From positions 62,001 to 126,000 of the forward strand of contig JAGBEV010000015.1 in the NCBI GenBank assembly GCA_017936785.1: a stretch of 64,000 nucleotides of DNA, read 5' to 3'. Position numbers and translations under genes: made by a program. The notes under the pieces are model-generated. The model searched no databases. It was given only the letters and a program-made list of their open reading frames with translations, and had not been told where the DNA came from. Position 1 is the first letter of the stretch, and every line of letters starts with the position of its first letter. This DNA is from Lachnospiraceae bacterium. GTDB taxonomy: Bacteria; Bacillota; Clostridia; Lachnospirales; Lachnospiraceae. Shown here in pieces: positions 1 through 8,721 of this stretch.

Positions 1-1167
1 AACAGACCGCTCAGTGAAGCTGATATGAAAAAACAACTTTCAAAGACCGGGAATACACCATTTTATTTTCAGTCCGTTTCGGTTATAATGGACGAGGATC
101 TATTTATTCCTTTAAAAGAAATCAACGAGCTGCGCAGACATGCCCTGGAGGAAATGAAAAAGCGTCTTTCCTTTGTGCCGGGCAGAGCAGTTCATGATAA
201 AAATACAGATAAAAACGGTAATAGTGAAAATGGCGGAAAAGCCCGGATAAAGAAATCGTCTGCAGACACAGAAATTAAAATTCCGTCTGATGGGATCAAA
301 AAATTCCGTATTTATGTTACAACACCGGAACAATTAAAAACAGTGCTGGACTTTGGGAAAGATCGCCGGAAAGCCTCCGGCGGGGCTGAAAACAAAATCA
401 CGGGACTGCAGCTTCATTTCACGCTGCTGGAAACCCTCAGTGAGAATAAAGATCTGGCAGAGCAGTTAAAAGAAAGTGGTATGGCTGTTTATTTATGTAT
501 GCCTCAGGTATGCCGGAAGAAAGGGACAGCCTATTGCGACAGGTTTTTAACTGCAGAATTGCTGGAAACTTTTCAGGGCTTCTATTGCGGCAGTCTGGAT
601 GGTGCAGGATATATGATAAAAAGGATGAAGTCTGCCAAAATCCCTTTGGATTCTAAAGAAATCATGGCAGATTACAGCTTATACACTTATAATTCCAAAG
701 CAGTATCTTTTCTGGAAAAGCTTCATATTACCGGTATTGTGGGCTCCTATGAGCTGAATCGCTATGAGTGGAATGAGTTGTTACAAAGTTATCATATAAA
801 AGAAAACAAACAGTTCACAAAAGAATATCTGGTTTATGGACATATCCCTTTTATGCAGTCAGCCGGCTGCGTAAAAAAAACTTTTGATCAATGTGATGGT
901 AAAAATACCATTACGTATCTGAAAGACCGTATGGGCAAAAAACTGCCGGTCATGAACTTTTGTCAGGTATGTGAAAACACTGTTTTTAACGGAGTCCCAT
1001 TGGTGCTGTATCAGGAAATGGAACAGATTGATTGTGATGAATACAGAATATGCTTTACGGTTGAAGACCGGAAAGGAATAGAGGCAGTATTAAACAGCTT
1101 TATTCTGAATATGCCCCTGTCAGTTCCGGAGTTTACCAAAGGGCATTATAAGAAAGGTATTGAATAA
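1..1167 (+). CDS. U32-family peptidase, C-terminal part (5' end outside window)
   Basis: The reading frame is open from base 1, so the first ATG at 25 is internal and the gene is cut by the window edge. The visible part begins with a KTGNTPF segment followed by a charged helical stretch, as in the C-terminal half of long clostridial U32 peptidases that carry a DUF3656-type insert. The family is linked to collagenase-like proteolysis and to rRNA/tRNA hydroxylation in other bacteria; the substrate here is unknown. Scattered cysteines (for example CMPQVC and NFCQVC) lie in the last two thirds. The stop is 2 bases before the SEDS gene, so the two are probably co-transcribed. Family assignment is from recall of sequence style and is moderately sure. 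Confidence 0.65.
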   Translation, partial: NRPLSEADMKKQLSKTGNTPFYFQSVSVIMDEDLFIPLKEINELRRHALEEMKKRLSFVPGRAVHDKNTDKNGNSENGGKARIKKSSADTEIKIPSDGIKKFRIYVTTPEQLKTVLDFGKDRRKASGGAENKITGLQLHFTLLETLSENKDLAEQLKESGMAVYLCMPQVCRKKGTAYCDRFLTAELLETFQGFYCGSLDGAGYMIKRMKSAKIPLDSKEIMADYSLYTYNSKAVSFLEKLHITGIVGSYELNRYEWNELLQSYHIKENKQFTKEYLVYGHIPFMQSAGCVKKTFDQCDGKNTITYLKDRMGKKLPVMNFCQVCENTVFNGVPLVLYQEMEQIDCDEYRICFTVEDRKGIEAVLNSFILNMPLSVPEFTKGHYKKGIE

Positions 1168-1169
1168 CA

Positions 1170-2504
1170 ATGGCATTGGTAATATCGGATCTATCCAAAT
1201 ATGTAATTGCGGTTTTTATGGCATTTTTTACTTATGAATCATTTGCCGCATTCCGGGGACATAAAGAAGAGAAGAAGGAGGGGATTTATACCCGCCAGAT
1301 CATTTGTATGTTCCTGGTTCATTTTGTGTCTTTTGCGGCGATCTGCCTGGAAACAAGCGACCTGACCTATATTATTTTCTATGGCTTCCAGCAGATTCTG
1401 CTGTTTGCTACCATTGCTTTGTTTCGGGCAATCTATAAAGATGCCAGCAGGCTTTTGATCAACAATATGTGTATGCTTTTGTCCATTGGCTTTCTGATCC
1501 TGACAAGACTTGATTTTGACAAAGCGCTGAAACAGTTTAAGATCGTGGCATTATCCCTTGTAGTGGGCATTTTTATTCCTTACCTGATCCGCAGATTCCG
1601 GTTTTTGGAGAAATTTACATGGATCTTCGGTCTGACAGGCGCCATGGCATTAACGGCGGTATTGGTGCTTGGAGCTGTTACCAACGGTTCCAAGATCTCT
1701 TATTCCATTGGCGGCTATACCTTCCAGCCTTCTGAATTTGTAAAAATTCTTTTCGTCTTTTTTGTGGCGGGAATGTATACAAAATCCAAGTCCTTTATGC
1801 AGGTGGTCATTACTACCATTGCAGCGGCATTTCATGTCATTGTGCTGGTTTTATCCAAGGATTTGGGAAGCGCATTGATTTTTTTCGTAGTTTATGTGGT
1901 CATGGTCTTTGTAGCTACCAGAAACTATTTTTATCTGATCGTAGGAACCCTTGCAGGATGCGGTGCGGGCATTATGGCTTCCAGGATTTTTTCCCATGTA
2001 AGAGTCAGAATAGAAGCATGGCAGGAACCCTGGTCCCATATAGACGGCTCAGGTTATCAGATTACCCAGTCCCTTTTCGCCATCGGTACAGGCGGCTGGT
2101 TCGGCATGGGCTTATGTCAGGGTGATCCCACAGCAATCCCCTATGTGGAAGCCGATTTCATTTTTTCTGCCATTGCCGAGGAATTGGGCGTATTTTTCAG
2201 TATCTGTCTGATTTTGGTCTGTGTCAGCTGCTTCATCGCTTTTATGAATGTGGCTATGCGGTTAAAAAACGAGTATTACAGACTGATCGCCGTAGGATTG
2301 TCTGTTACCTATATTTTTCAGATATTCCTTACCATCGGAGGCGGAACCAGATTTATCCCGCTGACAGGTGTTACACTGCCTTTAGTCAGTTACGGCGGAA
2401 GCAGCGTGCTTTCCACACTGATCATGTTCTGTATCATTCAGGGGCTGTATTGCATCAGGGCAGAGGAAGGAGAACATGATGGCAAAAAAGAAGCAGAAGA
2501 ATGA
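1170..2504 (+). CDS. SEDS-family peptidoglycan polymerase (FtsW/RodA/SpoVE type)
   Basis: A polytopic membrane protein of 444 residues with about ten hydrophobic segments. It carries SEDS family marks: QPSEFVK, LSKDLGSA, the QSLFAIGTGG..GMGL loop, DFIFSAIAEELG and the C-terminal PLTGVTLPLVSYGGSS signature. SEDS proteins are glycan-strand polymerases working with a class B penicillin-binding protein. The next gene is such a PBP and overlaps this one by about 26 bases, which supports a dedicated pair. The N-terminal 130 residues are longer than in FtsW of model species. Whether the pair serves division, elongation or sporulation cannot be told from sequence, so no symbol is given. Confidence 0.9.
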   Translation: MALVISDLSKYVIAVFMAFFTYESFAAFRGHKEEKKEGIYTRQIICMFLVHFVSFAAICLETSDLTYIIFYGFQQILLFATIALFRAIYKDASRLLINNMCMLLSIGFLILTRLDFDKALKQFKIVALSLVVGIFIPYLIRRFRFLEKFTWIFGLTGAMALTAVLVLGAVTNGSKISYSIGGYTFQPSEFVKILFVFFVAGMYTKSKSFMQVVITTIAAAFHVIVLVLSKDLGSALIFFVVYVVMVFVATRNYFYLIVGTLAGCGAGIMASRIFSHVRVRIEAWQEPWSHIDGSGYQITQSLFAIGTGGWFGMGLCQGDPTAIPYVEADFIFSAIAEELGVFFSICLILVCVSCFIAFMNVAMRLKNEYYRLIAVGLSVTYIFQIFLTIGGGTRFIPLTGVTLPLVSYGGSSVLSTLIMFCIIQGLYCIRAEEGEHDGKKEAEE

Positions 2505-3963
2505 AGAAATAGAACAAACCGTTAAAAAAGGTAAAAAGAAAAAGAACAAAAACAGGGAGCTGTGGATCGTAACCTACGTTTTTGTCCTGATCATGCTGGC
2601 TGTGATCGGAAATGAAATCTACTTTGTTGTTGCAGAAAGCGAAACTGCCATTAACAACTCTTATAACCCAAGGCAGGAATTGCTGGCACAAAAGAATGTC
2701 CGTGGAAAAATCCTTTCTGCAGATGGAGATACCCTTGCCCAGACAGTGAGGGGAGAGGACGGCAATGAAGAGCGTTTTTATCCCTATAAAAATCTGTTTT
2801 CCCATGTGGTGGGATATTCCACAAAAGGCAAGACGGGCATTGAGTATCTTGGAAATATGGCATTGCTGAATTCCAATGCGTCCCTGGGAGAAAAAATCCA
2901 GAACGAAATATCCTCCCAGAAAAATATCGGTGACAATGTGGTAACCACCTTAAATGTTGAGGTACAAAAAGCAGCCTATGATGCTTTGGGAGCCTATGAC
3001 GGCGCAATCATCGTAACGGAGCCTTCCACCGGAAGGATTATTGCCATGGTCTCAAAACCGGATTATGATCCCAATAAAATTGCAGACATTTGGGAAGAAC
3101 TGGTCAATGATGAATCCAGCAGCGTACTTTTAAATCGTGCCACCCAGGGTCTGTATCCGCCGGGATCTACCTTTAAGATCGTCACCGCATTGGCATATTA
3201 CAGACAGAACAACGGAGATGTATCGGGATACCATTATCAATGTAATGGTTCTTTCAGTTATAACGGAGACCGTATCAACTGTTATCACGGATCCAGCCAT
3301 GGCAGTGTGGACTTTAAGACAAGCTTTGAAAAGTCCTGTAATTCATCATTTGCCAATATCGGGCTTTCCCTTGATCTGGCAGGACTTGAGGATACTTGTG
3401 AAGACATGCTTTTTAACCACAAAATGAATCTGTCTTATACAACATCCCAGGGCAGTTATGTTTTGGGCACCCAGGCAAATTCCTATGATGTCATGCAGAC
3501 ATCCATCGGACAGGGAAAGACCCAGATTTCTCCTTTGCAGATGAATATGATCACATGTGCAGTGGCAAATGAGGGTGTTGTTATGAGTCCTTATCTTATT
3601 GACCGGATCGAAAACTATAATGGTGTTACGGTAAAGCAGTATGAGCCGGAGAAATACGCGACTGTCATGACACAGGATGAAGCAGCGTTTTTGAAGGATT
3701 TAATGACAGGAGTCGTGGAAAACGGAACCGCAACCAGATTGAGAGGATTGGAATATACTGCAGCCGGAAAAACAGGATCGGCAGAATTCAGTATGGATAA
3801 ATCAGACAGCCACGCATGGTTTACAGGCTTTGCCCCCGCAGAGGACCCACAGGTATGTGTGACCATTATCGTGGAGGGCGCCGGCTCCGGCGGAGAATAT
3901 GCCGTACCTATTGCAAAAAGGATTTTTGATTCTTATTTTGCCAATGTAAATGCTGTGAAATAA
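2479..3963 (+). CDS. Class B penicillin-binding protein (transpeptidase)
   Basis: Bitopic protein of about 494 residues: a Lys-rich cytoplasmic N-terminus, one membrane helix near residues 29-50, then a PBP dimer-like region and a transpeptidase domain. Active-site motifs are visible: SxxK as PPGSTFK, SxN as KSCNSSF, and KTG as AGKTGSAE. It cross-links peptidoglycan outside the membrane. Two ATGs lie in tandem (2476 and 2479); 2479 has the better spacing from AGGAG. It overlaps the SEDS polymerase gene, the usual partner. No PASTA domain is seen and the length is short, closer to PbpA-type proteins than to large PBP2 forms. Confidence 0.9.
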   Translation: MAKKKQKNEEIEQTVKKGKKKKNKNRELWIVTYVFVLIMLAVIGNEIYFVVAESETAINNSYNPRQELLAQKNVRGKILSADGDTLAQTVRGEDGNEERFYPYKNLFSHVVGYSTKGKTGIEYLGNMALLNSNASLGEKIQNEISSQKNIGDNVVTTLNVEVQKAAYDALGAYDGAIIVTEPSTGRIIAMVSKPDYDPNKIADIWEELVNDESSSVLLNRATQGLYPPGSTFKIVTALAYYRQNNGDVSGYHYQCNGSFSYNGDRINCYHGSSHGSVDFKTSFEKSCNSSFANIGLSLDLAGLEDTCEDMLFNHKMNLSYTTSQGSYVLGTQANSYDVMQTSIGQGKTQISPLQMNMITCAVANEGVVMSPYLIDRIENYNGVTVKQYEPEKYATVMTQDEAAFLKDLMTGVVENGTATRLRGLEYTAAGKTGSAEFSMDKSDSHAWFTGFAPAEDPQVCVTIIVEGAGSGGEYAVPIAKRIFDSYFANVNAVK

Positions 3964-4040
3964 GAAAATCGTGAAATTGACTATCTTTTTTTGAATTATT
4001 ATTGTAAAATAGATTTAATTTACTGAAGGAGGGTTTCGTG

Positions 4041-4928
4041 ATGTTTGATCAGATATTTGGTAATTATTTGGTTCATGCAGGACGTATATCAAAAGAACAG
4101 CTTGCTGAAGTGATCGAATATGAAAGTACAGTACGAGTAAAACTTGGATTGATTGCCGTTGCGGAAAAGCTGATAACGCAGGAACAGGCAGATGAAGTAA
4201 ATCAGCTGCAGGCGATTATGGATAAGCGCTTTGGTGATATTGCTGTTGAGAAGGGGTATCTGACAGAGGATCAGGTAGGTCAGCTTTTAAAGAAACAGGG
4301 CAATATTTATATGCTGTTTGTCCAGACATTGATTGATAAAGGGTTTATGACCCTGGAGGAAATTGACGAGGCATTAAATGCTTATCAGGATGAGCATGGT
4401 TTTACCCATTCCGATATGGATGATCTTGTGAGCGGTGATATAGAAAGGACTGTAAGGCTGTTTTTACCGGCAAATACCGATATCAATGACAGACTGTGCG
4501 GTATTGCAGTAAGAACCCTGCTGCGTGTGATCAATTCCAACGCATATGTGTCCAAAGCTTATCTGGTAGACGAGCTTGCTGCAGATAATTTTGCAATGCA
4601 GGCAATGGAAGGAGATCACAGCATCATATCCGGATTTGCAGGATCAGGCAACAGTCTGCTTGCCATTGCAGAGCCTTTTGCCGAAGAAAAATTTGAATGT
4701 GTTGATCTGGACGCATTGGATGCAGTAGGAGAATTTACCAATTGTATTAACGGTTTGTTTGCAACGGACTTAAGCGCAGAGGGTGTGGATATTGACATGG
4801 TTCCCCCTGAATTTTATGAAAATCCTGTTACGCTCAAAGGGAATCAGTTCTGTGTATTCCCCATTGCAATGGGCGAGGATGTTGTAAACTTCATTTTATC
4901 TGTAGATTCTGATATTTCTATAAACTAG
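4041..4928 (+). CDS. CheX-like chemotaxis phosphatase-type protein
   Basis: About 295 residues. The N-terminal half has repeated helical segments of the type 'GDIAVEKGYLTEDQVGQLL', resembling N-terminal modules of type II secretion ATPases. The C-terminal half (about 150-295) looks like a CheX/CheC-type fold, with a 'EFTNCINGLFATDL' helix similar to the family's active helix. It is followed 7 bases after its stop by a stand-alone CheY-like receiver, the expected substrate of a CheX phosphatase. ATG 4041 sits 7 bases after AGGAGGG and is preferred to GTG 4038. No other chemotaxis genes are in the window. The domain call is by motif reading and is moderately sure. Confidence 0.6.
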   Translation: MFDQIFGNYLVHAGRISKEQLAEVIEYESTVRVKLGLIAVAEKLITQEQADEVNQLQAIMDKRFGDIAVEKGYLTEDQVGQLLKKQGNIYMLFVQTLIDKGFMTLEEIDEALNAYQDEHGFTHSDMDDLVSGDIERTVRLFLPANTDINDRLCGIAVRTLLRVINSNAYVSKAYLVDELAADNFAMQAMEGDHSIISGFAGSGNSLLAIAEPFAEEKFECVDLDALDAVGEFTNCINGLFATDLSAEGVDIDMVPPEFYENPVTLKGNQFCVFPIAMGEDVVNFILSVDSDISIN

Positions 4929-4935
4929 GGAGGTT

Positions 4936-5301
4936 ATGAAAGTGGCTAACATATTGATTGTTGATGATTCAAGAACGTCACGGAAAATCTTAAGAGGGAT
5001 TTTGGAAGAGAACGGACATGTAGTAGTTGATGAAGCAGTCAACGGACAGGAAGGCGTACAGAAATTCCAGGCATGTAAGCCGGATGTTGTTACTATGGAT
5101 ATTACAATGCCGGTTCTTGACGGGATGGAAGCATTAAAAATGATAAAAGCGTTAAAACCGGAAGCAAAAGTAATCATGGTTACGGCTGCCGGACAGAAAA
5201 ATAAAATGATCGACTGTATCAAACTTGGAGCAGATGAATTTTTAACCAAGCCTTTTGATAAAGCGGAAATCGCATCTGTAGTTGCAAAGCTGGCAGAATA
5301 G
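4936..5301 (+). CDS. CheY-like single-domain response regulator
   Basis: A receiver domain only, 121 residues. Conserved residues are all present: acidic pair in LIVDDS, phospho-acceptor Asp in VTMDITMP (about residue 55), Thr in MVTAAG, and Lys in LTKPFD. It has no output domain, so it acts by protein contact or as a phosphate shuttle. The start has GGGAGG directly upstream. It is the second gene of a pair with the CheX-like protein, which would dephosphorylate it. Confidence 0.92.
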   Translation: MKVANILIVDDSRTSRKILRGILEENGHVVVDEAVNGQEGVQKFQACKPDVVTMDITMPVLDGMEALKMIKALKPEAKVIMVTAAGQKNKMIDCIKLGADEFLTKPFDKAEIASVVAKLAE

Positions 5302-5349
5302 ATGTATGATGTTACTTGATAGATTTTCACCCGGACAGGAGGAATTGCA

Positions 5350-5802
5350 ATGATCGAAGCAACGAGCTGTGGCGGGGTGGTTATATTCAGAGGGAAAATC
5401 CTTCTTTTATACAAGAATTTCAAAAACAAATATGAAGGATGGGTTTTACCCAAAGGAACTGTTGAAGAAGGGGAGGAATATATGGACACCGCCCTTCGGG
5501 AGGTTTTAGAGGAAACAGGCTCCAAAGCCTCTATTATCAAGTACATCGGTAAAAGCGAATATACTTTTCATGTGCCGGAAGATACGGTTTCCAAAGAAGT
5601 ACACTGGTATCTGATGATGGCAGACAGTTATTACAGTAAACCACAACGCGAGGAACACTTTGTTGATTCCGGATTTTACAAATTTCATGAAGCTTACCAT
5701 CTGCTGAAATTCAACAATGAAAAGCAGATTTTAGAAAGGGCTTATAACGAATATCTGGATTTGAAAAAAGGAAATTTGTGGGGAAATAAGAAATACTTTT
5801 AA
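5350..5802 (+). CDS. NUDIX hydrolase
   Basis: 150 residues with a Nudix box at about residues 36-58 (KGTVEEGE...REVLEETG), the Mg-binding motif of this pyrophosphohydrolase family. The style (CGGVVIF start, LPKGTVEEGEE) is close to diadenosine polyphosphate or nucleotide-cleaning hydrolases, but the substrate cannot be read from sequence. The start has AGGAGG seven bases upstream. It is followed by a clear terminator and so ends a transcript that probably began at the CheX/CheY pair. Confidence 0.88.
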   Translation: MIEATSCGGVVIFRGKILLLYKNFKNKYEGWVLPKGTVEEGEEYMDTALREVLEETGSKASIIKYIGKSEYTFHVPEDTVSKEVHWYLMMADSYYSKPQREEHFVDSGFYKFHEAYHLLKFNNEKQILERAYNEYLDLKKGNLWGNKKYF

Positions 5803-5828
5803 GTTTTTGAATGACGTAAAAGAGTGAA

Positions 5829-5855
5829 GGAGGGAGGCTTTTGCCTTCCTTTTTT
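5829..5855 (+). terminator. Rho-independent terminator after the NUDIX gene
   Basis: Stem GGGAGGC / GCCTTCC (one G-T pair) with a TTTT loop, extended by A-T and G-T pairs and followed by a run of T. Directly downstream of the NUDIX hydrolase. Confidence 0.85.
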
Positions 5856-5891
5856 GTGCCGCATATGATAAACTGATAGATAGGTGAACTT

Positions 5892-6236
5892 ATGCATATA
5901 TATAAAAATCTGTATTGTGATGCGGAAACTCTGCCGCAAAAAAAGAAAATATTGCGCAAAATCAAATATCATGGCGGACTTTTGGATGTTTATGTGATCA
6001 CGGTTTCCGAAGGAAAGGATTATTTTGATCTGATCCCGGGATATTCCTTCAAACAGAAATCCTATACCACCAAAAATCTGCATATTGTAGGTCTTGCCGC
6101 AGGATATGAGGGCGCAGTGGAATTAGTACAGCAGATGATCGCTGATTTTACCGGACAATATGGAACTTACCGGTTTAAAAATTCTTTTATGCAGGAAAAA
6201 GAAATGAATTTTACCGGATATAACAGGAAATATTAA
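5892..6236 (+). CDS. Conserved hypothetical protein
   Basis: 114 residues, mixed alpha/beta in appearance, with no membrane segment or recognised motif. Basic N-terminus (LPQKKKILRKIKYHGG). It starts a cluster with the DUF2953 protein, whose gene begins 1 base after this stop, and the sporulation protein GerW, so a role linked to sporulation or envelope is possible but only from position. Confidence 0.6.
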   Translation: MHIYKNLYCDAETLPQKKKILRKIKYHGGLLDVYVITVSEGKDYFDLIPGYSFKQKSYTTKNLHIVGLAAGYEGAVELVQQMIADFTGQYGTYRFKNSFMQEKEMNFTGYNRKY

Positions 6237-6237
6237 T

Positions 6238-7215
6238 ATGGAGATAGTATTACTAATTTTAAAGATAATCGGAATCATACTGCTTATTTTACTGGGATTG
6301 ATCCTTTTATTGGTATTGCTGGTTGTATTTTATCCGGTTTCCTACAAGCTGTCAGCTTCTTATAAGGAGACCATAGCCGCAAAAGTAAAAGTCCACTGGC
6401 TTTTTCACCTGATTTCTGTTACCCTTGATTATGGAGAGGAAGGGAAAAAGTGTATTTTGAGGATTCTGGGAATTCCTCTGATGGATTTTTTGAATCCGAA
6501 GCCGAAAAAGGAGAAAAAGAAGAAGTCGAAAAAGAAAAAGCAGAAAGCCCAAAAAACTGCAAAGCCCCAGCCTCAGTCAACATCTCAGGAAATGGCTGCG
6601 CCCCGGGAATCCCGGACGGGCGAACAGACAGCCGGCGCTTTTGCTTCAGATGTAAAAGCTCCTGAACCGGAACACGGATTTAAAGAAGAGAATGCAGATG
6701 AACATTCTCAGGAAACGCCGCCTGTAAAAGAAAGCAGGCTGAAAGCTTTCTGGGATAAGATCATTCATTTCCCCGGCAGGATCGAAAAGCTGATCTTAAA
6801 TATTTTTCAAAAGATCAAAGCTATTTATGAAAAAGGCATAGATCTGAAAGAGAAACTGGAAAAATGGATCGAGGTGTTAGGCAGGGAACGTACCAAACTT
6901 GCCATAGGCAAGGCAAAGCATCATATCATAGGGATTTTAAAGCATGTGATGCCTAAAAAGTGGAATGCCTATATGGAAATCGGATTTGATGATCCGGCAG
7001 TTACCGGTAAGGTCATGGGATATTATTGGATGTTTATCGGTCTGTGGGGAGAGCATTTTGTATGTGTTCCCGATTTTGAAAACAAGGTGTTTTCCGGCAC
7101 GGTCAATGCAAAAGGCAGGATACAGGTATTTAAGTTCCTTTACGTGGCTTACAAATTTATGTTTGATAAAGATCTTGTTTACTTAAGAAAGATAAATAAA
7201 GAAGTTAATTCATAA
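6238..7215 (+). CDS. DUF2953-type membrane protein
   Basis: 325 residues: an N-terminal membrane helix (about residues 3-33), then a linker of some 100 residues that begins with a Lys-run (PKPKKEKKKKSKKKK) and is rich in P, Q and E, and a C-terminal conserved domain (about 220-325). This layout and its place directly upstream of gerW match the ytfI-ytfJ arrangement in Bacillus and many Clostridia. YtfI-type proteins are thought to act with GerW in spores; the biochemical role is unknown. Confidence 0.75.
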   Translation: MEIVLLILKIIGIILLILLGLILLLVLLVVFYPVSYKLSASYKETIAAKVKVHWLFHLISVTLDYGEEGKKCILRILGIPLMDFLNPKPKKEKKKKSKKKKQKAQKTAKPQPQSTSQEMAAPRESRTGEQTAGAFASDVKAPEPEHGFKEENADEHSQETPPVKESRLKAFWDKIIHFPGRIEKLILNIFQKIKAIYEKGIDLKEKLEKWIEVLGRERTKLAIGKAKHHIIGILKHVMPKKWNAYMEIGFDDPAVTGKVMGYYWMFIGLWGEHFVCVPDFENKVFSGTVNAKGRIQVFKFLYVAYKFMFDKDLVYLRKINKEVNS

Positions 7216-7237
7216 AGTTTTATGATGGAGGAAAAAA

Positions 7238-7639
7238 ATGAGCGAAAACAATTTTGGAAATGTAATTACTTCATTGATGAAGGGAATGGAAACTTTTCTT
7301 TCTACAAAAACTGTAGTGGGAGAGCCTACCCAGGTGGGAGATACCATTATTCTGCCTTTGGTGGATGTAACCTTTGGTGTGGGGGCAGGTGCCAATGCCA
7401 ATGAAAAGAAGAATTTCGGCGGCGGAGCATTAAGCGGGAAAATGACCCCCAGCGCCGTACTGGTAATCCGGAACGGTCAGACAAAACTGGTCAATATCAA
7501 GAATCAGGACTCCGTTACCAAAATTATTGATATGATACCTGATCTGGTAGACAAATTCACAACCCCCAAAGAGGACATGCCTGTAAGCGATGATGAAGCA
7601 GTGGATATCGCATTCCCTGAGGATGAGACCGCTTATTAA
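7238..7639 (+). CDS. gerW: GerW/YtfJ-family sporulation protein
   Basis: 133 residues with the Gly-rich core FGVGAGAN...GGGALSGKMTPSAVLVI and a following 'VKIKNQDS' strand region typical of GerW/YtfJ proteins, which are needed for normal spore germination in Bacillus. Strong GGAGG ribosome site 5 bases before the ATG. It follows a DUF2953 gene, as in the Bacillus ytfI-ytfJ pair. Its presence suggests a spore-forming lineage. Confidence 0.9.
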   Translation: MSENNFGNVITSLMKGMETFLSTKTVVGEPTQVGDTIILPLVDVTFGVGAGANANEKKNFGGGALSGKMTPSAVLVIRNGQTKLVNIKNQDSVTKIIDMIPDLVDKFTTPKEDMPVSDDEAVDIAFPEDETAY

Positions 7640-7697
7640 GAGGTATACTTTAATAGTGAAAAAACATATATTCTATTAAGGCGGAAATTAAGGTTGC

Positions 7698-7841
7698 ATG
7701 TCCATGAAGAAAATGTTGGGATTTAGCTGCTTTATGATTGCGGTAGGCATGTTTATCATGCTTTTCATAGAAAATGTTTTTGTAGCTATTATCTTTATAG
7801 GTATTCTGTTACTTGTAGGATATAATTTGTTTTGCTGTTAA
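7698..7841 (+). CDS. Small membrane protein ending in GYNLFCC
   Basis: A 47-residue open frame from ATG 7698 (alternative ATG 7704). Two hydrophobic segments cover most of the protein, and it ends GYNLFCC with two terminal cysteines. Similar tiny proteins with this ending occur in related Clostridia, as far as I recall. It lies between gerW and the J-domain protein in the same direction. Function unknown. Confidence 0.65.
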   Translation: MSMKKMLGFSCFMIAVGMFIMLFIENVFVAIIFIGILLLVGYNLFCC

Positions 7842-7851
7842 TGGAGAAACA

Positions 7852-8295
7852 ATGGATAAAGAATGGCTGTTTGAGGAAAACATCCGCTTAAATAAACTTT
7901 CACACGAATTGGAAGAGCAGAGGAAGATCTTAAAACTGGAACAGGAAAAGCTTGTCGGAGAGAAAAAAGTTTTTGAACAGCAGAAAAAGGTCCTGGAAAC
8001 CGGCTTCCAAAAACTGGCTGCCGACAAGGAAATGTTCCAGGCGGCGGTAAAAAAGCAAAAAGAAAAAGAACGGCAGGAAAAATATGCACAGCAAAATGCC
8101 GAAGCGGGACAGGCTTTGCCCAAAGGTTTTTGCGGTCCGGGCTTTTTTGGCGGTGTCACAGGATATTCTTCTTTAAAAAAGCGGTATAAGGAACTGATGA
8201 AGATTTTTCATCCGGATAACAGGAACGGGGATTCCTTTACAGTGGCTTGTATCAACAAAGAATATGAGATTTTAAAGGAAAAACTCAAAAAATAA
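7852..8295 (+). CDS. Coiled-coil protein with C-terminal J-domain segment
   Basis: 147 residues. Residues about 5-85 are a highly charged coiled coil (repeated Glu/Lys/Gln). The C-terminal 45 residues (KKRYKELMKIFHPDNRNGD...INKEYEILKEKL) look like helices II-III of a J domain with the HPD motif that stimulates Hsp70. There is no Gly/Phe or zinc region, so it would be a type III co-chaperone. Partner and substrate unknown. Confidence 0.75.
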   Translation: MDKEWLFEENIRLNKLSHELEEQRKILKLEQEKLVGEKKVFEQQKKVLETGFQKLAADKEMFQAAVKKQKEKERQEKYAQQNAEAGQALPKGFCGPGFFGGVTGYSSLKKRYKELMKIFHPDNRNGDSFTVACINKEYEILKEKLKK

Positions 8296-8322
8296 ATAAA
8301 TTTTGAAATAGAAGAGCACAAT

Positions 8323-8351
8323 AAAAGGACCGTTATGTAACGATCCTTTTT
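8323..8351. terminator. Bidirectional terminator between J-domain gene and rpmB
   Basis: Stem AAAAGGA-CGTTA / TAACG-TCCTTTT with one mismatch. It has A-rich and T-rich flanks on both sides and lies between the convergent J-domain gene and rpmB, serving both. Confidence 0.8.
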
Positions 8352-8379
8352 CTCGTTTGCCTGTCCTATGCAAAAAGCC

Positions 8380-8565
8380 TTAAGCTCTTTCAACTAATCC
8401 GGATTTTAAACAAGATGTGCATACATGCATAGTCTTTGTTGCTCCGTTAACTTTGCATTTAACGTTCTTAACGTTTGAATTCCAAATACGATTGGATCTT
8501 CTATGAGAATGGCTGACGTTATTTCCAAAATGAGCGCCTTTACCACAGATATCACATTTAGCCAT
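8380..8565 (-). CDS. rpmB: 50S ribosomal protein L28
   Basis: 61 residues. It contains the L28 core HSHRRSNRIWNSN and two CxxC pairs (CDICGKG near the start, CTSCLKSG near the end), so this is the zinc-binding (C+) form. Structural protein of the large ribosomal subunit. Transcribed alone, against the neighbours, from its own promoter, with AGGAGGTG upstream. Confidence 0.97.
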   Translation of the reverse strand: MAKCDICGKGAHFGNNVSHSHRRSNRIWNSNVKNVKCKVNGATKTMHVCTSCLKSGLVERA

Positions 8566-8607
8566 AATTGCACCTCCTAATCAAAAAAATTGACTCACAA
8601 CACGAAT

Positions 8608-8636
8608 ATACTATCAGATTTATAATTGTTTTGCAA
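8608..8636 (-). promoter_or_regulatory. rpmB promoter
   Basis: On the - strand: TTGCAA, 17-base spacer, TAGTAT, about 40 bases before the L28 start. Matches the sigma-A pattern. Confidence 0.65.
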
Positions 8637-8721
8637 GTATTAAATTTAATATTTCAAAAGATATTCCATTTTTTCACAATAATTGTTATAATACTTTATT
8701 ATGACCAAGGGAGGTATCGGT

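Noticed and set aside
4896..5546. 216-residue - strand frame opposite the CheY and NUDIX genes
   Set aside because: Shadow frame; crosses two real genes and their gap.
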